A model generated the notes under the pieces. That model was not told the origin of the DNA. It did no database searches and saw only the letters and a program-made list of their open reading frames with translations. Both the position numbers and the translations under genes were made by a program. This document shows, in pieces, positions 36,828-45,121 of a DNA stretch of 46,828 bases. Location of the stretch: positions 1-46,828 of the forward strand of contig NZ_LZJR01000069.1 in the NCBI RefSeq assembly GCF_001667925.1, in the 5' to 3' direction. Position 1 is the stretch's first letter. Each line of letters begins with the position of its first letter. This DNA comes from Mycobacterium sp. E2479 (GTDB lineage Bacteria; Actinomycetota; Actinomycetes; Mycobacteriales; Mycobacteriaceae).

Positions 36828-37511
36828 TCAGCGGTCTGGCGCAAGTGCCGCGATTCGGGTCGACTCCAGGTGCTCGAGCAGGTCGCGTGGATCCTCGAAG
36901 ACGGGCTCGGCGCCCGCCTCCAGCAGTTCCGCGCCCGAGATGCCGCCGCTCAGCAACCCGATGCACGGCAATCGCGCGCCGGCCGCGGCGTGTGCGTCCC
37001 ACACCGCGTCTCCGACGAACACGGCATGGTCGGCATCGACGCCGGCGCGATCCAGCGCTACCTGCACAATGCCGGGTTCGGGCTTGGCGGTATCGACGTC
37101 GCGGGACGACGTCGTCTCGGAGATGACATCGTCGCAATCGAGAACCTTGCGCAAGATCTCCAGTTCGTCTTCGGGCGCCGAGCTGGCCAGGACGACCTGT
37201 AAACCTAGGTCGGCGACCCGGTGCAGCAGGCTACGGGCACCGGGCAGAGGTTGCAGCAACGGGGTGATCTCCCGGTAGTACTTGCTGTGCTTGTCGCTGA
37301 GCCGCTCCTGCACGTCGTCGGGGGCGTCATCGGAGAGCGTCCGGACCAGCCGGGACCCGTCCATGCCTATGCAGCGATGAATTTGCCACGACGCCACCGC
37401 CATGCCCTCGGCGTCGAACGCCCGCTGCCAGGCATGGACATGCAGATAGTTCGAATCCACCAGGGTGCCGTCGACGTCGAACAGTACGGCGGGTGCCGCG
37501 CCGCGCGCCAT
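36828..37511 (-). CDS. HAD-superfamily phosphatase
   Basis: The 227-aa enzyme has motif I FDVDGTLVDSN (nucleophile and acid Asp), motif II VVLASSAPEDE, the lysine in DTAKPEPGIVQVAL, and motif IV VFVGDAVWDAHAA. The helical cap between motifs I and II is of the beta-phosphoglucomutase/phosphoglycolate phosphatase type. Substrate unknown. ATG 37511 (MARGAAPAVLFDVDG) is used; the frame is open for 70 more codons upstream, but that part is not homologous-looking. Confidence 0.88.
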   Translation of the reverse strand: MARGAAPAVLFDVDGTLVDSNYLHVHAWQRAFDAEGMAVASWQIHRCIGMDGSRLVRTLSDDAPDDVQERLSDKHSKYYREITPLLQPLPGARSLLHRVADLGLQVVLASSAPEDELEILRKVLDCDDVISETTSSRDVDTAKPEPGIVQVALDRAGVDADHAVFVGDAVWDAHAAAGARLPCIGLLSGGISGAELLEAGAEPVFEDPRDLLEHLESTRIAALAPDR

Positions 37512-37581
37512 CAGTGCGGGCTCCCCGCGTCGGTTTGGGGACCCGTGCCCGCGTGCGCTGGTGATGTCATGTTTCCCGGCA

Positions 37582-37606
37582 TACCCACGCCGAGCGTTGC
37601 CGACAC
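37582..37606 (-). promoter_or_regulatory. Imperfect SigF-like element (GTGT-N16-GGGTA) upstream of the HAD gene
   Basis: On the minus strand GTGT (37606-37603) and GGGTA (37586-37582) differ from the SigF consensus at one base. It lies about 71 bases upstream of the HAD start. Low weight alone. Confidence 0.3.
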
Positions 37607-37618
37607 CGTCGCGGGTTA

Positions 37619-37642
37619 GTTTGGCCACCGGGGCGACGGGTA
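37619..37642 (+). promoter_or_regulatory. SigF-type promoter (GTTT-N15-GGGTA) of the UsfY-like gene
   Basis: GTTT at 37619-37622 and GGGTA at 37638-37642 match exactly with 15-base spacing. The UsfY-like ATG lies 114 bases downstream, giving a leader of about 105 bases. UsfY genes belong to the sigF operon of M. tuberculosis, so SigF control is expected. Confidence 0.65.
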
Positions 37643-37756
37643 CAGCTGCGTGGGTGGTCCGCGACTTCGGGGCGGCTTCGCCGTGCCTGTTCGCCGGGCC
37701 GACCGCGATCGAGTTCCGCACGAATAATGCTGATACACAATAACTCTCGACGAGGA

Positions 37757-38074
37757 ATGACGTTGGATCACCGCAAGAACGCCGCAGTCGACCATGCCCG
37801 TACCACTCGTCAGCACGCCGGCGAATCCCTCAAGAACGGCGCCAACGCCCCCGGCCTCGCCGCTTCGGCGTTCGCCGTGATTGCGCTGACCGTGGGATTG
37901 TTCACCGTTGCGGCCGGACATCTGGTGGGTGGCGCCATCGCCCTCGTCGTGGCCGTCATACTCGGCACGCTGAGCGCGGCGTGGCTGCTGCGTGCCCACC
38001 GCAAGGTCCGCGATGCCGAACTGCGCTGGCACGCCGCGCATTCCGACCGCCCCGTGCCCCCGCCCAGCAGCTGA
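37757..38074 (+). CDS. UsfY-like membrane protein
   Basis: The 105-aa protein has VDHARTTRQHAGESLKN near the N-terminus, which resembles the conserved start of UsfY, the small protein encoded upstream of rsbW/sigF. Two hydrophobic helices (about 33-53 and 56-78) form a hairpin, with a short charged tail. CGAGGA precedes the ATG directly. M. tuberculosis has UsfY only at the sigF operon as far as I recall; a copy beside rsfB with a SigF-type promoter suggests a second SigF-regulated member. Function unknown. Confidence 0.75.
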   Translation: MTLDHRKNAAVDHARTTRQHAGESLKNGANAPGLAASAFAVIALTVGLFTVAAGHLVGGAIALVVAVILGTLSAAWLLRAHRKVRDAELRWHAAHSDRPVPPPSS

Positions 38075-38376
38075 GCTAACGATCATCAGCGCCACGCAGA
38101 TTGGGGTCTGATGTCTGCTTCCCACGCCAACGGGCGAATCCGGTCCCGTTGGACCGCTTGGGGCTAACCCTGCCAGCAAACGCCATAGTCGACGGCGACG
38201 TAAATGAGCCGTGCCCGAGTAAGGCCAGGGGCGAGACATCGCCGCCGCCCATTTCTCGGTCGGCGCAACTTTTCAGGGTCGCTTGGTGTAGCTAGCCTCC
38301 GAACCGGGTACAGCCTGCGCCACGGGTGAGTACAGGAAAGTGCGTCAACCCGTTCCACTAGCAGGAAGGAACCCCA
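38075..38376. other. 302-base intergenic region before the DUF4193 gene
   Basis: No gene is supported here. The 3' third holds a SigF-like element (separate entry), an alternative TAGCCT hexamer and a strong AGGAAGGA ribosome site ahead of the ATG. CATCAG/CTGATG at 38084-38113 is a weak hairpin after the UsfY-like gene. Confidence 0.5.
38286..38310 (+). promoter_or_regulatory. Imperfect SigF-like element (GTGT-N16-GGGTA) upstream of DUF4193 gene
   Basis: GTGT at 38286-38289 and GGGTA at 38306-38310 have the right spacing and one mismatch in the -35 element. The start codon follows 66 bases later. Confidence 0.35.
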
Positions 38377-38679
38377 ATGGCGACCACCACTGACTACGAC
38401 GCACGCCGTGTATCCGACGCCGACACCCAGGACAACTCCGCGATTCGCGAACTGGCGCCGACCCTGCCGAGGCCTGTCACCACCGTGGTCGACGAGGACC
38501 CCAACGACGTGCACTTCTTCGAACTACCCGGGGCCGATCTGTCAGGCGAGGAGCTGTCGGTGACCGTGATTCCCCAGCGCGCGGACGAGTTCACTTGCTC
38601 GAGTTGCTTTTTGGTGCAGCACCGTAGCCGGATGCGCGCTTCTGGCTCGGGCCTCCCGGTGTGCGCCGACTGCGCCTGA
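38377..38679 (+). CDS. DUF4193 family protein
   Basis: The 100-aa acidic protein has two C-terminal CxxC pairs (TCSSCF and CADCA) that likely bind zinc, with LVQHRSRM between them. This is the DUF4193 pattern common in actinobacteria, often next to sigma-factor genes. The N-terminal half is acidic and probably flexible. AGGAAGGA is an ideal ribosome site seven bases before the ATG. Function unknown; a role in binding RNA polymerase or RNA is only a guess. Confidence 0.88.
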   Translation: MATTTDYDARRVSDADTQDNSAIRELAPTLPRPVTTVVDEDPNDVHFFELPGADLSGEELSVTVIPQRADEFTCSSCFLVQHRSRMRASGSGLPVCADCA

Positions 38680-38784
38680 CAAAGGAAAGCCCTCAGACGG
38701 GTGCGTCCCGACCACCAAGGCGCACCGTGAATCCGCGCCGGGTTGCACCGAATTGTCGGTGGCATCCGCTAGGTTCAGCGACAA

Positions 38785-39423
38785 ATGGAGAAGGTACTCG
38801 GGTCGCTCCTGGTACTGGGATTAGCGCTCCCTTGGTATTTCACGCAGAAGGCCACCGGGAGTCTGCCGCTGGGATGCTTGGCCGGTCTGGGCGGGCTCGC
38901 CTTCGCGTTGGCCATCCTGTGGTGGCTCTCGCTGCAACGAGACCGCTACCAGCGCGACGCGCACCGACGACGCGACGTCAAGTTGACGAAACGAGGGTTG
39001 CGGGCGATCGACCGGATGTCCGGCACCGAGTTCGAGGAATTCGTCGCAGCGCAGCTTCGCGTCGCGGGCTACAGCGTCACCCCCACCGCCGGCACCGGCG
39101 ACTACGGCGTGGATCTGATCGCCAAGAAAGACGGCGCCCGCGTGGCCGTCCAGTGCAAGAGGCTCGCGAAGGCCGTCGGTGTGGCCGCGGTTCAGCAGGT
39201 CGTGGCCGGGGCTTTACACCATGGCTGTAGCCGGACGGTCGTCGTTACCAACCAGACCTTCACCAAGGCGGCCCGCCGATTAGCCGGCACCCACCATTGC
39301 CGCCTCGTGGGCCGCTCCCAGCTACAGAGCTGGACGCGAATTCAGCCGGTCGTAACGCGGGGCCCGCGGCGCACACACAGTTTCGCACCTCATGCCGGAC
39401 AACGACGGCTGGAATCGGAGTAG
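38785..39423 (+). CDS. Membrane-anchored Mrr-type restriction endonuclease
   Basis: The 212-aa protein has two N-terminal transmembrane helices (about residues 4-20 and 32-50) followed by a PD-(D/E)XK nuclease domain. FEEFVAAQL, D110 in GTGDYGVDLIA and Q123-x-K125 in AVQCKR are the catalytic elements of the Mrr_cat fold. Membrane-anchored Mrr-like proteins are found in several actinobacteria; they may degrade foreign DNA at the envelope or act on other nucleic acid. No methyltransferase partner is present nearby. Confidence 0.85.
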   Translation: MEKVLGSLLVLGLALPWYFTQKATGSLPLGCLAGLGGLAFALAILWWLSLQRDRYQRDAHRRRDVKLTKRGLRAIDRMSGTEFEEFVAAQLRVAGYSVTPTAGTGDYGVDLIAKKDGARVAVQCKRLAKAVGVAAVQQVVAGALHHGCSRTVVVTNQTFTKAARRLAGTHHCRLVGRSQLQSWTRIQPVVTRGPRRTHSFAPHAGQRRLESE

Positions 39424-39563
39424 GAAAGCTAGCGAGATGCTCTGAGCCACAGCGCATTCGGTTCGGCCAGACGTTCGCCCTCCGACGCCACCGCTCTTCT
39501 TGCGGCCTCGATCACCCGGCGCGGATATCGCGCAGCGGGTTGTTCACGCTGTGCGAAATTTGA

Positions 39564-39767
39564 TCAGTGCGGCACGTGCGCGGCCTCGATGTGCGCGATG
39601 TGTTCAAGCTGGCGGTCGATGGCCTCTAATTGGTTGGAAAGCGTGCGAATCTCCGCAAGTACGTCCACGCGCTGGCGAACGAGCTTGTCACGCCTTACGG
39701 CCAGGGTGACGCGCAGATCGTCATGCGGTGCCGGACTCACCGGCCGCGACGCATCATTGGCGGCCAT
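39564..39767 (-). CDS. Small coiled-coil protein
   Basis: The ATG at 39767 has a strong AAGGAGG ribosome site nine bases upstream, which supports a 67-aa gene inside a longer open frame. The product has an unstructured start (MAANDASRPVSPAPHDD). A single amphipathic helix of about 45 residues follows, with heptad-like Leu/Val spacing (LVRQRVDVLAEIRTLSNQLEAIDRQLEHIAHIE). No family is recognised. The upstream 270 bases up to the DUF7218-type gene contain no other supported gene. Confidence 0.6.
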   Translation of the reverse strand: MAANDASRPVSPAPHDDLRVTLAVRRDKLVRQRVDVLAEIRTLSNQLEAIDRQLEHIAHIEAAHVPH

Positions 39768-40037
39768 GGAGGAAGCCCTCCTTCGTGATGGGCACCCCGC
39801 TTTCGGGAACCGAATCGCCGAGATCGCCAGGCTCCGGACCCCAACGTCTTGTCGAACAGCAATGACGCTACACCGAATGGTGCGCCGCTTACATGGCTGA
39901 AGATGGACCGGAAGAGTCCGGCGAACGCACCCTGCATCGACCGCGGGAATCATTTCCTTCTCGACACTTTGGGAACGCCCGGAAATCTGTTGCGTTGGCA
40001 ACGGGTATCCGGGCTGCAAGATGTAAAGGAGTACAAA

Positions 40038-40267
40038 GTGGCGAAAGATCATGGTCCAGCGTCAAGAACGACAAACAGTACGAGGGCTTGCGCAAGAAGG
40101 GCATGAGCAACTCGAGAGCGGCGGCGATATCGAACTCGCCTGGCGCCTCGAGCAGGGGCGGCAAGAGCACCGGCAGCAGCCAAAGTAGCCCCAGCAGCGG
40201 CAGCGGCGGCAACCAGTCCCAGAAGAAGGCCGCAGGACGCAAAGGCGGCAAGAAGTCGGGGGGCTAG
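40038..40267 (+). pseudogene. DUF7218-type basic protein with a one-base frameshift
   Basis: GTG at 40038 with AAAGGAG upstream opens VAKDHGP. The continuation SVKNDKQYEGLRKKGMSNSR, SNSPGASSRGGK and the Lys/Gly-rich end QKKAAGRKGGKKSGG lie in another frame. Restoring one C in GGTCC(C)AGCGTC joins them into the usual mycobacterial DUF7218-type protein (about 76 aa). The disruption is a single base lost from a short C run, so a sequencing or assembly error is as likely as real decay. The protein is small, very basic and of unknown function. Confidence 0.75.
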
Positions 40268-40293
40268 ACGCACTGACGGACCCAGTGCCGATC

Positions 40294-40313
40294 ACGCCGT
40301 ATAGATACGGCGT
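40294..40313. terminator. Bidirectional hairpin terminator between the DUF7218-type gene and tRNA-Pro
   Basis: ACGCCGTA-TAGA-TACGGCGT is a perfect 8-bp stem with a 4-base loop. It lies 26 bases after the stop of the plus-strand gene and 15 bases past the 3' end of the minus-strand tRNA, so it can serve both. Confidence 0.6.
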
Positions 40314-40327
40314 CGCGTTACCTTGAG

Positions 40328-40401
<74 letters not shown>

Positions 40402-40462
40402 CTTGAAGCTTCGACAGCCTATCGCACCTGGCCGTCGGCTGGCCAAACCGCGGTGCGCCACG

Positions 40463-40926
40463 TCACTCCCATAAGCAAGATCGTTCGAACGCGACCAGCG
40501 ATTCGGCTGCGGTCGTCGGATGCAGTCCCTGCGCCGCGACCCATTCGTCGCGGAAATAGGTGTCGCGGTTGCGGTCGCCGCTGTCGGCGAGGAGCGTCAC
40601 CACCGAACCGCTGCGGCCATCGGCGACCATCTCGGCGACCAGGCCGAACGCCCCCACATGTCGGTGCCCGTCGACGGTCCCACCCGGCGCCCCAAGACCG
40701 CGCTCGCGTGCCGCGCGGCCGCGATCGACGCCGCGTCCGGGACGGCCACGATGCGGTCGACCACGCTGGGCAGAAACGATGGCTCCACCCGCGGTCGGCC
40801 GATGCCCTCGATGCGAGACGATTTGGGCATCACGACGTCGCAGCGGTCTTCGGCGTAGGCGGGAAACGGATCGCGCCGTCCGTCCAGCAACGTGAGCGGC
40901 TGCGGTCCGCGATCCGGGTCCGGTCC
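40463..40926 (-). pseudogene. Decayed Rv3684-like PLP lyase (cysteine synthase fold), N-terminally truncated and frameshifted
   Basis: Only the C-terminal half of a PLP-dependent cysteine synthase-like lyase remains. One frame holds [19 protein letters not shown].. through [13 protein letters not shown]. The next frame continues [21 protein letters not shown] to the stop. Adding one G to the run in TGTGGGGGCG joins them. The N-terminal half with the PLP lysine is missing, because the metallophosphoesterase gene ends at 40928. In M. tuberculosis an intact gene of about 346 aa follows Rv3683, so this locus has lost function by deletion even if the frameshift is an error. Confidence 0.8.
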
Positions 40927-40927
40927 G

Positions 40928-41887
40928 TCAACGCACCGATGCTGTTGGCTGCGAACGGCTCAGATCGCTGGCCGCATCGTGGTCGCCCATCGGGGTGGCG
41001 ATCAACGTCAGCAGGGTGGCCTCCGGCCGACAGCAGAACCGCACCGGCGCGAATGGCGAGGTGCCAATACCGGCGGAGACATGCAACTGCGTGTTCGCGC
41101 CCCAGCGGCTCGGCCCCTTTACCCGTGAGCGGTCCAGACCGCAGTTGGTCACCAGTGCGCCGTAGAACGGCAGGCAGACCTGACCGCCGTGCGTGTGTCC
41201 GGCCATCACCAGCTGATAGCCGTCAGCGGCGAAGCGGTCCAGCACCCGCGGCTCGGGCGAATGCGTCAGACCCAGGCGCAGATTCGCGGCCGGGCTGGCC
41301 GGGCCGGCGATGGTTTCGTAGCGATCGCGGTCGATGTGCGGGTCGTCAACGCCCGCGGCGGCGATGTGCAACCCCGCCACCTCGAACTCGCGCCGGGTAT
41401 GGGTGAGGTCGATCCAGCCACGCTCGGTGAACGCCGCCCGCACGTCCTGCCAAGGAAGGGGTTCACCACGAACCCGGTGTGACGGGTTGGTCACGTAGTT
41501 CAACGGGTTCTTCAGCCGCGGGCCGAAGTAGTCGTTGCTGCCGAATACGAAGACGCCCGGTCGCGACAGCAGATCGCCGAGGGCCTGGATGACCGACGGC
41601 ACCGCCTTGGGGTGGGCCAGGTTGTCGCCGGTGTTGACCACCAGGTCCGGCTCCCAGCCCGCCAGCTCCCGCAGCCACGCCTGCTTGCGGCGCTGGCCGG
41701 GCGTCATGTGCAGGTCGCTGATATGTAGCACCCGCAGCGGAGTCGAACCCGGTGTCAGCACGGGCATGGTGATCTCGCGCAGTACGAACGCGTTGCGCTC
41801 GATCACTGCGGCATAACCAAGGCCGGCGACGCTCGAACCGAGCACGGCGGCGCCGGCACGTATCAGGACGGGCAAAACATCAGCCAT
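40928..41887 (-). CDS. Membrane-anchored metallophosphoesterase (Rv3683-like)
   Basis: The 319-aa calcineurin-like phosphoesterase has one N-terminal hydrophobic helix (about residues 8-30). Metal-binding motifs are [23 protein letters not shown] (Asn-Asp), the His in LTHSPEP and GHTHGG. It probably hydrolyses phosphodiesters near the membrane; substrate unknown. The last 15 or so residues ([13 protein letters not shown]) adjoin the deletion that truncated the downstream lyase and may be novel sequence. It lies 56 bases downstream of ponA2, same strand. Confidence 0.92.
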   Translation of the reverse strand: MADVLPVLIRAGAAVLGSSVAGLGYAAVIERNAFVLREITMPVLTPGSTPLRVLHISDLHMTPGQRRKQAWLRELAGWEPDLVVNTGDNLAHPKAVPSVIQALGDLLSRPGVFVFGSNDYFGPRLKNPLNYVTNPSHRVRGEPLPWQDVRAAFTERGWIDLTHTRREFEVAGLHIAAAGVDDPHIDRDRYETIAGPASPAANLRLGLTHSPEPRVLDRFAADGYQLVMAGHTHGGQVCLPFYGALVTNCGLDRSRVKGPSRWGANTQLHVSAGIGTSPFAPVRFCCRPEATLLTLIATPMGDHDAASDLSRSQPTASVR

Positions 41888-41943
41888 GCTGGCAGCCTAC
41901 TGCCGGTCGCGGGCTCGCACCGTATCTCTGGATTACGCGACGC

Positions 41944-44388
41944 CTATGGGGGCGGCTGACCGGGCGGCTGACCGGGCGCCGGCGGCGGCGGTGGCGCCAG
42001 CAAAGGAATGGTGATCGGCGGCAGACCCGGAATTTCGACCACCTGCGAGCCGACAGGTGGCGGGGCCCCTTCCGGCGGCGGCGGTGGGGCCGGCGGTATG
42101 CCGTTGCTCACTTGGATGGTGATGATCGAGCCCGGAATCGTTGCCCCGCTCGGTGTGGTTCCCACCACCTCGCCCTGCTTTGCGCTGCTGTTGACGAAAT
42201 TGTTTTGGTCGGCGACCTGGAAGCCGGCCTCCTTGATGCGCTGGCGTGCGGCATCGATATCCAGGCCGGCGACGCTGGGCACCCGCGAACCGGGCGCGCC
42301 GTCGACATAGCGAGGGTCGGTGGGCGGCAACTGCACAGGCCCGAAGTTGGTGGCGATCGGCTTCATCGCGGTAAACCACGTGCGCGCCGGTTCATTACCG
42401 CCGTACAGGTCGCCCTCCCCGCAGTGCCGCAGCGGGGCCGAGCACAGATCGGTGGGGTTGGGGGAATCGTCGTAGATGTAGTTGGCCGCCGCATAGTGGT
42501 TGGTAAACCCCACGAAGCCCGACGAGCGGTGCGCCTCGGTGGTCCCCGTCTTGCCGGACATCGGCAGGTCCCAGCCCGCCGCACTGGCCGAACCGGCCGC
42601 CGTGCCGCCACCCAGGGCGTCTTTGCTCATCGCGTTGGCCAACGTGTTCGCCAGGCCCTCGGGCACCACCTGATCGCACGTCTCGGTGGTCACGGCGACC
42701 TCGTTGCCCTTGCGGTCGACCAGCTTGTCGATCGGATTGGGCGGGCACCAGGTGCCGCCCGAGGCGAGGGTGGCCGCGACGTTGGAAAGCTCCAGCGCGT
42801 TCACCTCAATCGGGCCCAGCGTGAACGAGCCGATGTTCTGCCGTTTGACGAAGTCGGCCAGGCTCTCGTTGCTGTCAGGGTTGTAGTCGCGGGCCGTGCC
42901 CGGGTCGGCGTAGGACCGCAGCCCGAGCTTGATCGCCATGTCCACCGTGCGCGTCACCCCGACCTGTTGGATCAGCTTGGCGAACGCGGTGTTGGGCGAG
43001 GTGGCCAACGCGTCCGTGACATTCATCGACCCGCGGTAGTTACCGGCGTTGACCACGCACCAGTTGTCCTTCGGGCAGCCCTTGGCTCCGCCGCTGCCCA
43101 TGCCCTTCGCCTGGAACCGGCCCGGCACCTCGAGCGTGGCGTTGGTGCCCATCCCCATGTCCAGCGCCGCCGCGGTGGTGAAGATCTTGAAAACGGATCC
43201 CGCGCCGTCACCAACCAGCGAGAAGGGCTGCGGGCGCATGGTTTGACCGGCATCGACGTCGAGCCCGTAGGTGCGGTTGCTGGCCATCGCCATCACCTTG
43301 TGCGACGTCTTTCCCGGCTGCAGCACGCTCATCACACTCGAGATCCCCGGGAGCGTCGGGCTGGCGAACTTGTCGATGGCCGCCTTGACCGGAATCTGCA
43401 CGTCCGGGTCCAGCGTGGTTTTGATGGTGTAGCCGCCTCGCGCCACCTGTTCCTTACTGATCCCGGCCCGGGAGAGGTACTCCTGGACGTAGTCGCAGAA
43501 GAACGCGCGATCGCCCGCCGCGATGCAGCCGCGGGGTAACTCGTTGGGCTGCGGGAGGATCCCCAGCGGGGCGGCCTTGGCGGCACGCAGGGCCTCCTCC
43601 TCCTGCGGAATGTTCTCGATCATGGTGTCCAGCACCAGGTTTCGCCGCGCCAGCGCCCCGTCGGGGTTGATGTACGGGTTCAGTGCGCTGGTCGACTGCA
43701 CCATGCCCGCCAGCAGCGCCGCCTGCTGCCAGTTCAGGTCGGAGGCGTTGATGCCGAAGTAGGTCTGGGCGGCGTCCTGCACGCCGAACGAGCCGTTGCC
43801 GAACGACACCAGGTTCAGATAACGGGTCAGGATCTCCGGCTTGGTGAAAGTCTTGTCCAGCGTCAACGCCATGCGGATCTCGCGCAGCTTGCGCGCCGGG
43901 GTGGTTTCGATGGCCGCACGCTTCTCGGCATCGGTCTTCGCCGTGACCAGCAGCTGGTAATTCTTGATGTACTGCTGCTCGATGGTCGAACCGCCGCGCG
44001 TGTCGACGTCGCCGCGCGCATAGCCCGCCAGCCCCGTCAGGGTGCCCTTCCAGTCCACCCCGTTGTGCTCGGCGAAACGCTTGTCCTCGATGGACACGAT
44101 CGCCAGCTTCATCGTGTTGGCGATTTTGTCGGTGGGCACCTCGAACCGGCGCTGCGAGTACAGCCAGGCGATGGTGTTGCCCTTGGCGTCGACCATCGTC
44201 GACACGGCCGGCACCTCGCCCTCCAGAAGCTGAGCCGACCCGTTGGCAACCACTTCCGAGGCCCGATTGGACACAAGCCCTATGCCGCCGGCGAAGGGGA
44301 ACAGCAGCGCCGTGGCGACGACACTGGCCAACAAGCAAAGCCCCGCGAGCTTGAGGATCGTGAGCGCGGCCGGGGGGCGGTCTGACAT
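41944..44388 (-). CDS. ponA2: PonA2, bifunctional class A penicillin-binding protein
   Basis: The 814-aa enzyme polymerises and crosslinks peptidoglycan outside the membrane. After a transmembrane helix (about 10-38), the glycosyltransferase domain shows catalytic E101 in SIEDKRFAEHNGVDW and GGSTIEQQYIKN. The transpeptidase has SVFK (GSVFKIFTTAAAL), SPN (TSPNTAFAKL) and KTG (SGKTGTTEAHR). A PASTA domain (about 690-770) and a Pro-rich end follow. M. tuberculosis PonA2 (Rv3682) is needed for stress and starvation survival. Divergent from whiB4, as in that species. Confidence 0.96.
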   Translation of the reverse strand: MSDRPPAALTILKLAGLCLLASVVATALLFPFAGGIGLVSNRASEVVANGSAQLLEGEVPAVSTMVDAKGNTIAWLYSQRRFEVPTDKIANTMKLAIVSIEDKRFAEHNGVDWKGTLTGLAGYARGDVDTRGGSTIEQQYIKNYQLLVTAKTDAEKRAAIETTPARKLREIRMALTLDKTFTKPEILTRYLNLVSFGNGSFGVQDAAQTYFGINASDLNWQQAALLAGMVQSTSALNPYINPDGALARRNLVLDTMIENIPQEEEALRAAKAAPLGILPQPNELPRGCIAAGDRAFFCDYVQEYLSRAGISKEQVARGGYTIKTTLDPDVQIPVKAAIDKFASPTLPGISSVMSVLQPGKTSHKVMAMASNRTYGLDVDAGQTMRPQPFSLVGDGAGSVFKIFTTAAALDMGMGTNATLEVPGRFQAKGMGSGGAKGCPKDNWCVVNAGNYRGSMNVTDALATSPNTAFAKLIQQVGVTRTVDMAIKLGLRSYADPGTARDYNPDSNESLADFVKRQNIGSFTLGPIEVNALELSNVAATLASGGTWCPPNPIDKLVDRKGNEVAVTTETCDQVVPEGLANTLANAMSKDALGGGTAAGSASAAGWDLPMSGKTGTTEAHRSSGFVGFTNHYAAANYIYDDSPNPTDLCSAPLRHCGEGDLYGGNEPARTWFTAMKPIATNFGPVQLPPTDPRYVDGAPGSRVPSVAGLDIDAARQRIKEAGFQVADQNNFVNSSAKQGEVVGTTPSGATIPGSIITIQVSNGIPPAPPPPPEGAPPPVGSQVVEIPGLPPITIPLLAPPPPPAPGQPPGQPPP

Positions 44389-44740
44389 GGCTACTACATT
44401 AGCGGCCGCCAGTCACCCCGCCACGCTGCGCGTTCACCCATAAAAGGGGCCTATTTCAGCGCCGTGGCGGCGGCTGGCGCGAAATTTGCAGTTCCGTCAC
44501 GCGACGCGCACCGCGCGTCCAAGATCACTTCCGTGTCCATCTTCTGGTGCGAGACGGCACGCCCGTCCCAAAAAAAGCGTTATCGGACTGTTGCGCAATT
44601 GGCACCTGACCACCTAACTTAGACACACGGTGAGATTCAGGTAACACCGAAGTACATGGTGTGGCGTAGATCGCAACGTCGGGATCTGCACCCGAGGAGG
44701 GCGGCCGTTGACGGGCGGCCGGTAGGGAAGGGAACAGTTC
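44389..44740. promoter_or_regulatory. 352-base divergent intergenic region, ponA2/whiB4
   Basis: No gene is supported. Near whiB4 lies GGTG-N12-CACC (44629-44648). ACACC/GGTGT (44644-44662) also form a 5-bp inverted pair around GAAGTACAT; either could be a regulator site for CRP- or WhiB-type control. A ribosome site (GGAAGGGAACAG) precedes the whiB4 GTG. These are weak, eye-found elements. Confidence 0.4.
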
Positions 44741-45091
44741 GTGTCACCAATACGGCCGGCGGCGCGTAGGACAAACATTGCAGCCGCACAAGGGGTACTT
44801 CGCAGTGTCGATGCCGAGGAACGGATCGCGTGGGTCTCGAAGGCGCTTTGCCGGACCACAGATCCCGACGAACTGTTTGTCCGCGGAGCGGCCCAGCGTA
44901 AGGCGGCAGTGATCTGCCGACACTGCCCGGTGATGCAGGAATGCGGGGCGGACGCCCTGGACAACAAGGTGGAGTTCGGGGTGTGGGGCGGCATGACCGA
45001 GCGGCAACGTCGGGCCCTGCTCAAGCAGCACCCCGAGGTGGTTTCCTGGGCGGACTTCTTCGACAAGAGGCGGGCCCGCAGCGTCAGCTGA
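44741..45091 (+). CDS. whiB4: WhiB4, redox-responsive iron-sulphur regulator
   Basis: The 116-aa Wbl protein has the four cluster cysteines C37, C59, C62 and C68 (ALCRT, then CRHCPVMQEC), the GVWGG turn and a basic C-terminal segment (ERQRRALLKQ). It binds a 4Fe-4S cluster that is oxygen-sensitive; the apo form binds DNA. M. tuberculosis WhiB4 modulates the oxidative-stress response. GTG start at 44741. Convergent with bagB, 30 bases apart. Confidence 0.95.
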   Translation: MSPIRPAARRTNIAAAQGVLRSVDAEERIAWVSKALCRTTDPDELFVRGAAQRKAAVICRHCPVMQECGADALDNKVEFGVWGGMTERQRRALLKQHPEVVSWADFFDKRRARSVS

Positions 45092-45121
45092 GCCTTTCGT
45101 GCGGCCGCTGGCGGCAGGTTT

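Noticed and set aside
40003..40008. GGGTAT upstream of the DUF7218-type gene as a SigF site
   Set aside because: The positions 15-17 bases upstream read AATC-like sequence, not GTTT.
41944..42120. Pro-rich end of ponA2 as a separate repeat element
   Set aside because: It is the natural low-complexity tail following the PASTA domain.
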